DNA of 9,318 nucleotides, taken from the NCBI GenBank assembly GCA_017645985.1, contig JAGCNK010000107.1, positions 1-9,318 on the forward strand, written 5' to 3'. This DNA is from Bacteroidales bacterium. GTDB taxonomy: Bacteria; Bacteroidota; Bacteroidia; Bacteroidales; UBA3824. Both the position numbers and the translations under genes were made by a program. Below the pieces are notes generated by a model that did no database searches, was not told the origin of the DNA, and saw only the letters and a list, made by a program, of their open reading frames with translations. Numbering within the stretch: the stretch's first letter is position 1; each line of letters opens with the position of its first letter. Positions 1 to 6,751 of this stretch are shown piece after piece.

Positions 1-95
1 AAAAGGAGCCTTTTTGAGGCAAAAAAGCGAAAAAAACACTCTTTTTGTTACGAAAAATGCTTAACTCTCTCCGTTTTTGACCTAATACCTAAAAC

Positions 96-130
96 TTTAG
101 ATTTATTTAACTTTTTTTTGTTTATTTTTG
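96..130 (+). promoter_or_regulatory. Bacteroidetes-type promoter for the SusC/D operon
   Basis: The -7 element TATTTTTG (123-130) fits the Bacteroidetes consensus TAnnTTTG exactly and is followed by CACCC, a common context for the start site. The upstream -33 element is weak: TTTAG at 96-100, about 22 nt before the -7 box, is the best candidate. Transcription would begin near 135-138, leaving an A/T-rich leader of about 90 nt before the SusC start. The rest of 1-228 holds no open frame I would call a gene. No ECF-sigma or anti-sigma gene is visible here. The -7 box is seen directly; the promoter role is inferred. Confidence 0.6.
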
Positions 131-180
131 CACCCGAAAAAGAAAAGATTTAGTTTGCGAAGGCAAAAACAGAATCAATT

Positions 181-204
181 TTAATTAACATTTATTAATT
201 AACA
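181..204 (+). repeat. Short AT-rich direct repeat in the SusC leader
   Basis: TTAATTAACA occurs at 181-190 and again at 195-204, a 14-nt period. Each copy contains the palindrome TTAATTAA. The repeat lies 25-48 nt before the SusC start codon, inside the predicted 5' untranslated region. It may be an unstructured ribosome-loading region, a regulator site, or chance in very AT-rich DNA; the sequence does not decide. Confidence 0.45.
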
Positions 205-228
205 ATTTCAGTAATACTAGTTTTTATT

Positions 229-3200
229 ATGGGCAAAAAAAGATTATTGTTACTATTGTCGATGCTTATGTTTGTCTGCGCCACACTTCAAGCGCAAGAC
301 AAGACTGTAACCGGCAGGGTAACAGGAGACGACGGTAATCCCATCTTCGGTGCAACAATCGCCGTTAAGGGCACTACCATCGGCACCATCTCAGGTGAGA
401 ACGGTGCCTACACTATCAAAGTACCCGAGCGCGTGGCCAACGACTCGCTCGTATTCTCTTACATTGGCTATGCCGACCAGGTTCAGCCGATGGCTGGCCG
501 CACCACTATCGACGTGGTGATGGAGCAGAGCAATATCGAAGTAGAAGAGGTTGTGGTAACAGCTTTGGGTATCTCCAAAAAAGAGAAGACTCTTGGCTAT
601 GCAGCCACCAAGGTAGATGCCGACGACATCACCGGCGCTAGAACTTCCAACGTGGCCGACGCTCTCGCTGGTAAGGTAGCCGGTGTGCATATTGCCGCCA
701 CATCAAGCAACCCTGGCGCACTTTCTAATATGATTATCCGCGGTTTTTCTTCAATCAACGGAAGCAACCAGCCTCTCTATGTGGTTGACGGTATTCCGAT
801 CGTTGACAAGAGCACCACTTCGGAGCAGGTAACTCTTGCTGCCGGCGGTATTTCAAACATCTCTGCCAACGACATCGAGTCGCTTACCATCTTGAAAGGC
901 GCAGCTGCTACAGCACTATACGGCTCACGTGCAGCCAACGGCGTTGTGGTTATCACCACAAAGCAAGGTAAAAAAGGTAATGGCAAAAACTTCACAATCG
1001 AATACGATGGCAACGTGATGGCTCGTCAGGCTTCTTATTTCGCCGATTTGCAAAACGATTTCGGTCAGGGCTGGAACGGTCGTCAGACTTGGATTGAGAA
1101 TGGTTCTTGGGGTCCCCGTATGGACGGCAGCATACAGCTTTACGGTCCTGTGTACAACGGTCAGCAGCTCTGGCACTATTACGATGCCAAAAAGACCAAT
1201 ATCTCTGACTTCTTGGAGACAGGCTGGTCGCAGTCGCACTCTCTTTCTATCAACGGCGTTTCGGACGACAGCAAGGTGAACTACTATCTGTCGTATTCGC
1301 TCAACCACGACAACGGCATTATGCCTGGCGAGAAAGATATTTACAACCGTCACGCTATCGCTTATAGAACTACTTATAAAGCCAACGACTGGTTGAAACT
1401 TTCTTCTTCTATCAACTTCTCTCGCTCCAAGACCGACGGTGTTGCCACAGGACAGGGCGTTACCGCTATCGATGGTCTCTATGAGCTTCCCCGCGATGTT
1501 AGTATCGTGGATATGAAGGATTTGACAAATGTGTTCAATACTCCTACCGCATATTTCACTCCTTACGGTATCACCAACCCCTACTGGGCTTTGGACAACT
1601 TCACTCTTGAGCTCAATGGCAAGGAGGTATTTGGTAAGATTCAGATGGATATTAACCCCATTAAGCCCCTTACATTTACTTACCGTATGTCGTACGACTA
1701 TTCTGATTACGATTTCAAGCTAGGTTTGCCAAAAATCGCTGTTGACGAATCGCTTATGTGGGACAACAAAGGATACGCTCCTTCGCATATGAACCAGCCT
1801 GGTAGCGTTACCGGCAGATATTCAAAAAGAGCAGAACTCAACCACGATTTTCTTGCAAGCTGGAATGATAAATACCTTGACGACAAACTCGACGTTTCGG
1901 CAATGGTTGGTTTCAACATCAACCAACGTAATGCTTCGAGCATGAGCTCAAAGGTTAACGACTTGTCGATAGCTACTGGTTTTTGGCAACTTTCTAACGG
2001 TGCTACCAAAGAAGATATGTCAGAAGACCAATGGAAACGCCGTTTGATGGGCGTGTATAGCGACATCACCATCGGCTGGGACGACCTCGTTTACATAGGT
2101 TATTCGTTCAGAAACGACTGGTCGTCGACACTTCCTATCGATGCCAACTCTTATTCTTACCAAGGTGTTACAGCTTCGTTCCTGTTCTCCAACCTTATTC
2201 CTAAGAACAACATCCTTACCTTCGGAAAACTCCGTCTGGCTTACGGTACTACAGGTAACGACGCCGATCCTTATTGTACCAATGACTCGTTTGTACAGGC
2301 ATACGCCGACGCAGTTTACGGCGATTCTTCAGTGGAGCAATTCCCTATCAACGGTATAAACGCATATCAGATGGGTCAGACAGCAGGCAACGACGGACTT
2401 AAGCCTGAGATGACTCACGAGCTTGAAGCCGGTGTAAACTTGCAGTTCTACAACGGACGTTTCGGACTTGACCTCTCGGTTTACAAACGTAACACCGAAA
2501 ACCAGATATTCTCACTCCCTGTTGACCCCGCCACTGGCTACAACCGTATGTATGTAAACTATGGCGAAGTTGAGAACAAAGGTATCGAAATCGTTTTGAA
2601 TACTGTTCCTCTCCAAATCAATGGTTTTGAATGGGATCTCGACCTCAACTTCTCTAAAAACATCAACGAGGTGCTTTCTCTTCCCAAAGAGCTTCAAGGC
2701 GGCAAGACCTCTCTCCGCAGCTTCGGTGCCGGTAGCGACGCCGTTTATATGTATGCCGAAGAGGGCGAACCTTTTGGCGTGTTCTACACATACCTTCCCT
2801 CATACGACGACGCTGGTCATATCATCGTTGACAAAACTGGTATGCCTATTCTGACCAAAGAGATTCAGAAAACCGACAAGACTGTTCAGCCCGACTTCAC
2901 CGCCGGCGCTACCACTAAGTTTAGCTGGAAAGGAATCTCGCTTTCTACCGCAGTGGACATAAGCAAGGGCGGATATATGCTTTCGCGTACTAAGAACATT
3001 TTGGAGTTTACCGGCAACGGTATCTACACCACATACAACGACCGAAACCCCTTCATCATTCCTAATTCGGTAGTATTTACAGGCGAAGCCGGTGAAGACG
3101 CTGTCTATGGCACTACAACATTCGACAACACCACACCTCTTTCTATGACTGGCGCATCAATCCAGGGATATTTCGACAAAGGCGGTGTTGTAGGTGGAGA

Positions 3201-3474
3201 GCACTACTTGACTCCCCGCTCTTATGTAAAAATCAGAAACATAACCTTGTCGTATACTCTGCCTTATAAATGGATTAAGACAGTGAAGCTGTCGGGTGCA
3301 TCTATCGGCGTATTCTGCAACAACGTATTCTTCTGGACCGACAAAGCCAACCGCTTTATCGACCCCGAAAACACATCGTATGCTGAGTATGGCGACCTGA
3401 GCGCACAGTTTGGTGAGCTCTATTGCAACCCTTCTTGCAGAACATGGGGTATGAATCTTAATGTTAAATTCTAA
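229..3474 (+). CDS. SusC/RagA-family TonB-dependent outer-membrane transporter
   Basis: This is the 1081-aa barrel of a SusCD importer, which brings bulky nutrients across the outer membrane using TonB energy. A signal peptide (KKR then a Leu-rich core, likely cleaved after A22) is followed by a carboxypeptidase-regulatory-like beta domain (about 25-100). A TonB-box-like EEVVVTALG lies at 106-114. The plug follows, with RGFSSING (171-178), PLYVVDGIP (182-190) and the SusC signature from NDIESLTILKG through ALYGSRAANGVVVITT (214-244). The rest is barrel, ending in NLNVKF with the terminal Phe expected of a BAM substrate. The length is normal for the family. There is no N-terminal STN domain, so direct signalling to a FecR-like anti-sigma factor is not expected. 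The mature chain has four cysteines (C683, C1030, C1066, C1070), two of them close together near the C-terminus. The start at 229 gives a proper signal peptide; no Shine-Dalgarno precedes it. It leads a four-gene operon. The family call is secure; the substrate is inferred from its neighbours (peptides likely). Confidence 0.96.
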   Translation: MGKKRLLLLLSMLMFVCATLQAQDKTVTGRVTGDDGNPIFGATIAVKGTTIGTISGENGAYTIKVPERVANDSLVFSYIGYADQVQPMAGRTTIDVVMEQSNIEVEEVVVTALGISKKEKTLGYAATKVDADDITGARTSNVADALAGKVAGVHIAATSSNPGALSNMIIRGFSSINGSNQPLYVVDGIPIVDKSTTSEQVTLAAGGISNISANDIESLTILKGAAATALYGSRAANGVVVITTKQGKKGNGKNFTIEYDGNVMARQASYFADLQNDFGQGWNGRQTWIENGSWGPRMDGSIQLYGPVYNGQQLWHYYDAKKTNISDFLETGWSQSHSLSINGVSDDSKVNYYLSYSLNHDNGIMPGEKDIYNRHAIAYRTTYKANDWLKLSSSINFSRSKTDGVATGQGVTAIDGLYELPRDVSIVDMKDLTNVFNTPTAYFTPYGITNPYWALDNFTLELNGKEVFGKIQMDINPIKPLTFTYRMSYDYSDYDFKLGLPKIAVDESLMWDNKGYAPSHMNQPGSVTGRYSKRAELNHDFLASWNDKYLDDKLDVSAMVGFNINQRNASSMSSKVNDLSIATGFWQLSNGATKEDMSEDQWKRRLMGVYSDITIGWDDLVYIGYSFRNDWSSTLPIDANSYSYQGVTASFLFSNLIPKNNILTFGKLRLAYGTTGNDADPYCTNDSFVQAYADAVYGDSSVEQFPINGINAYQMGQTAGNDGLKPEMTHELEAGVNLQFYNGRFGLDLSVYKRNTENQIFSLPVDPATGYNRMYVNYGEVENKGIEIVLNTVPLQINGFEWDLDLNFSKNINEVLSLPKELQGGKTSLRSFGAGSDAVYMYAEEGEPFGVFYTYLPSYDDAGHIIVDKTGMPILTKEIQKTDKTVQPDFTAGATTKFSWKGISLSTAVDISKGGYMLSRTKNILEFTGNGIYTTYNDRNPFIIPNSVVFTGEAGEDAVYGTTTFDNTTPLSMTGASIQGYFDKGGVVGGEHYLTPRSYVKIRNITLSYTLPYKWIKTVKLSGASIGVFCNNVFFWTDKANRFIDPENTSYAEYGDLSAQFGELYCNPSCRTWGMNLNVKF

Positions 3475-3478
3475 TTCT

Positions 3479-3485
3479 AAGGAGG
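3479..3485 (+). promoter_or_regulatory. Strong Shine-Dalgarno for the SusD start
   Basis: AAGGAGG sits 8 nt before the ATG at 3494, within the 19-nt gap after the SusC stop. It decides the start: an in-frame ATG at 3461 would overlap the SusC end and put 11 extra residues before the signal peptide. None of the other five plus-strand genes in the window has a comparable motif, and Bacteroidota genes are generally poor in such sites. Confidence 0.8.
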
Positions 3486-3493
3486 TTTTTATA

Positions 3494-5005
3494 ATGAAAA
3501 AAATATTTATACTATCCATTGTTGCCCTGCTGACGCTTAGCATCACTTCGTGCGACAAATATCTGGATATCAATGTGGATCCTACTGCGCCTTCGGAAAG
3601 CGATTTGAACACAAACTTGTTGCTTCCGGCTTTGGAGATGAACCTCGCCTCAAGCTACGGCAACTATCTGCGCCTTGTAGGTGGTTATTTTTCTGAGCAT
3701 TACGCACAGACTTTCGGTACAAGCAACTATCTTGGCTATTCACAGTTTGAGATGACCGCCACCCGCTCAAGTTATGTGGGCTACACTCAGCTTTATCTTC
3801 GTGTTGTATCTGGCGCTCAAAATGTTAAGAAGCTGGCAGAACAAGACGAAGAGTGGGGCACATACCTTGCCGCCACTGTTTTAAGGGCTTACGCTTTGGC
3901 GGCTTTGGTCGACTGCTACGACTCTATTCCTTACACCGAGGCTGGTGTGCGTGAAATCACACTGCCCAAATGCGACGACGGACGCACTGTTTACAACGGC
4001 ATTATCGACGAAATCGATTTTGCTTTGTCAAAGGCTGCTCCCGCCAACAGCGTGGCCACCAACTTTTTGTATCCTAAACAGAACGCCGAAAACTGGATCC
4101 GTTTTGCTAACGCTTTGAAACTTAAGCTTTATACGAGAATCTCAAACGTTGACAACTCTGTAGCCGACAAAATCGCTCAGCTTATCAACTCCGAACTGCC
4201 TACCGCCGACGTGGCTATCAAGGGTTGCTGGACTCCTAATGTGGGATCTGAAAATCCGTTTTACGCCGAGGAGTTTGCCTCTAACTTTGGCAACACTCAG
4301 GAAAACGTGATTGCAAACATCGCCCTTGTAGGCTCAATGCTGCAGTCCGACTACGAAGACCCGAGACTTAAAGCTTTCTTCAATGTTAACGATGAAGATG
4401 GTTTCAGAGGTGGCGTTTCAGGAACAAACCTTACCACATTTGCCAGCGTTTTCAACGGCGCATCGTCGTTCAACCGTCCTAATATGAAATACGACTCTCC
4501 TTTGAGTCTTATTTCTCTTGCCGAAATTGAATTTTTCAAGGCCGAATACTATGCTCGTGCCGGCAACCACACCGAAGCACAGGCACATTACGAAGCCGCT
4601 ATCAAAGAGAGCTTCAATAGTGCCGGAGTTAAAGGTGCTGATGCCAATATTGCTAAATATCCCTATGAATCTGACAATTGGAAAAAATCTATCGGTCTTG
4701 CTAAATGGATTGCCCTTTCGGGTGTCGACAATTTTGAAGCATGGTGCGAACTTCGCCGTCTGCGCTATCCCGAGTTCAACACCTCGGTATCAGGTACCGA
4801 CATCTGCGTAGAAGACACCAAGACTTACACTCCCGAAAAGTATGTGCCATTCACTTTGTATACTCCTATCAAGGTGTCTTCATCTGTTGGCGCAAACAAA
4901 CTGGCTGAGCGTTTCCCGCATCCCGAGGCTTCTTCTACACGAAACCAAAACTGCCCTGTCGGCAGCAATGAAATTTATACAATGCCTGTATTTTGGGCCA
5001 AATAG
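3494..5005 (+). CDS. SusD/RagB-family substrate-binding outer-membrane lipoprotein (SusD-like_2 type)
   Basis: This 503-aa surface lipoprotein should form the hinged lid over the SusC barrel and bind the substrate. The signal peptide ends in the lipobox ITSC with the lipidated cysteine at C20. The following DKYLD is the usual start of mature SusD proteins and fits acidic surface-export signals. Family landmarks are NWIRFANALKLKLYTRIS (200-217), a TPR-like helical stretch LAEIEFFKAEYYARAG (342-357), LAKWIALSGVDNFEAWCELR (402-421) followed by RRLRYPEF, and a C-terminal RFPHPEASSTRNQN (473-486). This pattern fits the SusD-like_2 subfamily better than classical starch SusD. The start at 3494 is chosen because of the AAGGAGG site and because it places the signal peptide at the N-terminus. 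It follows SusC by 19 nt and the next lipoprotein begins 30 nt downstream. Family certain; ligand not readable from the sequence. Confidence 0.95.
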   Translation: MKKIFILSIVALLTLSITSCDKYLDINVDPTAPSESDLNTNLLLPALEMNLASSYGNYLRLVGGYFSEHYAQTFGTSNYLGYSQFEMTATRSSYVGYTQLYLRVVSGAQNVKKLAEQDEEWGTYLAATVLRAYALAALVDCYDSIPYTEAGVREITLPKCDDGRTVYNGIIDEIDFALSKAAPANSVATNFLYPKQNAENWIRFANALKLKLYTRISNVDNSVADKIAQLINSELPTADVAIKGCWTPNVGSENPFYAEEFASNFGNTQENVIANIALVGSMLQSDYEDPRLKAFFNVNDEDGFRGGVSGTNLTTFASVFNGASSFNRPNMKYDSPLSLISLAEIEFFKAEYYARAGNHTEAQAHYEAAIKESFNSAGVKGADANIAKYPYESDNWKKSIGLAKWIALSGVDNFEAWCELRRLRYPEFNTSVSGTDICVEDTKTYTPEKYVPFTLYTPIKVSSSVGANKLAERFPHPEASSTRNQNCPVGSNEIYTMPVFWAK

Positions 5006-5035
5006 ATTTGTTTAACTATAGAAATATAATTTGAG

Positions 5036-5923
5036 ATGAAAAGAAATTATATATTATTATTGACGGTGTTGTCGCTCATTTTCGCTTCGTGCGAAAAGGA
5101 CAAAGACAGCGAGGGTTTGACCTATGTGGAAAACTACCCTGTGATCACCGACACCCAAGGCAAAAAGCTTGAGACTATTTTGCTGACTTTGGGTTCTGTT
5201 TATACTCCCGATTATAAGGCTACCTTGTGCGGCAACGACATCACAAGCCAGCTTACTATCAAAATCAAAGATAAGATTTCTGGCAAATTCGTTGATGCAA
5301 TCAAAACCGACTCTCCTGGTATGTACGAGATTTCGTATTCCCATGCTACTGAGCACGAATACACATCTTGGACAGTAAAGCAGATGGTTTTTGTCTACAA
5401 TCCTGATGTTAAGCTTGATATTTCTGGCGATTATATCGTGGATGAGGAGAAGACCTTCTCTAAGGATATTAGCGGTCGTATTGAGCCAAAAGAAAACAAA
5501 GAGAAATACTGTCCTTTGACTGACTATTTTACAGTTTTTGGAACAAGAGGTCCTGTCACTATTACATTGGAGCAGTATGTGCCTGGTTTCTATACCATTT
5601 CCGACGCTTATATCGGATGGTACGACAAGGTTCGTAATATGATTCAGTTTTTTCGCGATAATTACGGCGAAGATTATTGTAAGCCATCAGATATTCCCGG
5701 TCCCGGCTATATCTCGTTGAATCCCGACAATACTATTACACTGCTTGCGGCTTCGAGTGTAGTGTATGGCGAGCTTGCATCTTTCGAAGCAAGTTACGAC
5801 GATGATACCAAAGTGATTAGTTTCAAGTATATTTATGGAGACGATAAAGGTGTTTACGTTGATATGTATGGTGAAATGAAACGAGTTGAGCCCGAACCAG
5901 AAGAATCCAAGAAGACCAAGTAG
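5036..5923 (+). CDS. BT2262-like (DUF5012-type) surface lipoprotein, accessory SusCD subunit
   Basis: A 295-aa lipoprotein with lipobox FASC, lipidated at C19, then the acidic/lysine-rich EKDKD, which suggests surface display. Residues ~25-123 look like an Ig-like beta domain: YPVITDTQGK (34-43), then SPGMYEISYSHATEHEYTSW (93-112), closing with VFVYNPD (118-124). The C-terminal half (~128-283) is also beta-rich, with FYTISDAYIGWYD (185-197), SLNPDNTITLL (227-237) and ISFKYIYGD (261-269). The tail is charged (EPEPEESKKTK). Both halves resemble BT2262-type proteins encoded next to SusD-like_2 genes. BT2262 was seen as an extra subunit on the outer face of the BT2263-2264 complex; I infer the same place here. 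There is no catalytic motif. Only A/T-rich sequence precedes the start. The family call is from memory of conserved patterns, not a search. Confidence 0.8.
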   Translation: MKRNYILLLTVLSLIFASCEKDKDSEGLTYVENYPVITDTQGKKLETILLTLGSVYTPDYKATLCGNDITSQLTIKIKDKISGKFVDAIKTDSPGMYEISYSHATEHEYTSWTVKQMVFVYNPDVKLDISGDYIVDEEKTFSKDISGRIEPKENKEKYCPLTDYFTVFGTRGPVTITLEQYVPGFYTISDAYIGWYDKVRNMIQFFRDNYGEDYCKPSDIPGPGYISLNPDNTITLLAASSVVYGELASFEASYDDDTKVISFKYIYGDDKGVYVDMYGEMKRVEPEPEESKKTK

Positions 5924-5948
5924 TTTATTTCTAAATTTAAAACAGACA

Positions 5949-6602
5949 ATGATGAAGAAATATTTATATTTTACGTTAATGGCCCTCTGCTCCGTGTTCT
6001 TTTCTTGCGAGAAAGAGGAGGTGGGCGGTACAGCCACCCAGAACGTGGCTGGTGAATGGTATGTATCTTTTACTGCGATTGATGTAAACGGAGAGTCTTA
6101 TACTGCAGATGTTTTGGTTGAAAAACAATATTTCAGTGCAGAGAAGGGTATCATTCGCACATTCAACACAGCTCAAAACGTGCCAAACAAAATGCAAATC
6201 TCTGATATGGCTACATTCGGAGGTGGTGCAAAAGGATCTGGCACTATTTCTAACTACTTGTGCTTCAATGTTGCAATTGATATCAACCAGGAAACGGGTG
6301 AGTTTTCTACTGCAGGTGGCGAATTTGTTCGCAACTATGAAGAAAACTATGGTTATGACCCCAAAAAAGGTTGGGAAGAATCTGAACGTTTTGCTAATGT
6401 AAAAATCGTTAACGGCAAAATCACCAAAGACGGCGCCACACAAAACAACGGCACTGTTGACGACGCCATCGAGTTCGATATCTATTTCGACAACAATTAC
6501 GATGTGCTTGTTGGTCAGTTTGAGTATATGTTCGGTGGTGCAATTATCGACCACTACCATGTAAGTGGTATCCGCTATTCTGGATTAGTTGAAAACGATT
6601 AA
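5949..6602 (+). CDS. BT2261-like 'lipid-binding putative hydrolase' family lipoprotein
   Basis: A 217-aa lipoprotein with lipobox FFSC, lipidated at C20, followed by EKEE, a good surface-export signal. The mature part is beta-rich. It opens with AGEWYVSFTAID (34-45), reminiscent of the GxW start of lipocalin-like barrels, and ends with HYHVSGIRYSGLVEND (202-217), close to the SG-R-TG-ED ending I recall for the lipid-binding putative hydrolase family. VKIVNGKITKDG (151-162) and AIEFDIYFDN (173-182) also fit. No hydrolase triad is evident, so 'hydrolase' should be taken as a family name only. An in-frame ATG at 5886 overlaps the previous gene and would bury the signal peptide; 5949 (or the adjacent ATG at 5952) is preferred. 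It is the last gene of the importer operon, 25 nt after the BT2262-like gene and just before a strong terminator. In B. thetaiotaomicron the equivalent protein joins the SusCD complex. Confidence 0.78.
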   Translation: MMKKYLYFTLMALCSVFFSCEKEEVGGTATQNVAGEWYVSFTAIDVNGESYTADVLVEKQYFSAEKGIIRTFNTAQNVPNKMQISDMATFGGGAKGSGTISNYLCFNVAIDINQETGEFSTAGGEFVRNYEENYGYDPKKGWEESERFANVKIVNGKITKDGATQNNGTVDDAIEFDIYFDNNYDVLVGQFEYMFGGAIIDHYHVSGIRYSGLVEND

Positions 6603-6623
6603 TAGCCTTAGAGCTTTTCTAAT

Positions 6624-6662
6624 AAAAAAAATCCTCCTTGTATAGCAGGGAGGATTTTTTTT
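6624..6662 (+). terminator. Strong, near-symmetrical intrinsic terminator closing the SusCD operon
   Basis: A-rich/ATCCTCC at 6624-6637 pairs perfectly (14 bp) with GGAGGAT/T-rich at 6649-6662. The helix can extend inward to 6640/6646 with one G-T wobble, leaving a 5-nt loop. The stem ends in eight T, giving a textbook rho-independent terminator 21 nt after the last stop codon. The run of A on the left arm means it could also work on the other strand, though no minus-strand gene faces it here. Confidence 0.93.
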
Positions 6663-6706
6663 GTTTATTATTTTGATTTTTAAACTTCTCCGATTGTTTT
6701 TTTTCG

Positions 6707-6714
6707 TAACTTCA
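6707..6714 (+). promoter_or_regulatory. Possible degenerate -7 box for the downstream lipoprotein unit
   Basis: GTAACTTCACACC (6706-6718) resembles the common Bacteroidetes context GTAACTTTGCACC, with TAACTTCA in place of TAnnTTTG (two mismatches). No convincing -33 element lies at the right distance. A separate promoter is expected because a strong terminator lies just upstream and the next gene begins at 6752. The assignment is inferred and weak. Confidence 0.35.
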
Positions 6715-6751
6715 CACCATAAACTGTAATATAATATAAACTTTTAAAACG

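Noticed and set aside
1..27. Possible terminator of an upstream gene at the left edge
   Set aside because: Only a 4-bp GCCT/AGGC stem can form within the window. It may be part of a larger hairpin cut by the edge, but what is visible is too weak.
925..1353. Antisense frame of 142 codons inside SusC
   Set aside because: It lies wholly opposite the conserved plug and early barrel of SusC, and its translation has no recognisable motif.
3461..3493. Upstream in-frame ATG as the SusD start
   Set aside because: It would overlap the SusC end and put 11 residues before the signal peptide, while AAGGAGG is placed correctly for the ATG at 3494.
3157..3612. Antisense frame spanning the SusC-SusD junction
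   Set aside because: It overlaps the conserved SusC C-terminus and SusD signal peptide; no promoter or domain supports it.
5886..5948. Upstream in-frame ATG for the BT2261-like gene
   Set aside because: It lies inside the preceding gene and would place a Pro/Arg-rich stretch before the lipoprotein signal peptide.
5976..6560. Long antisense frame (194 codons) opposite the BT2261-like lipoprotein
   Set aside because: The plus strand here encodes a convincing lipoprotein with a family-like ending. The antisense product has no signal, domain or start context and looks like a by-product of codon usage.
229..6602. Calling the operon a glycan utilisation locus
   Set aside because: There is no glycoside hydrolase, lyase, sulfatase or glycan sensor in the window, and the gene order matches a peptide-bound SusCD complex better.
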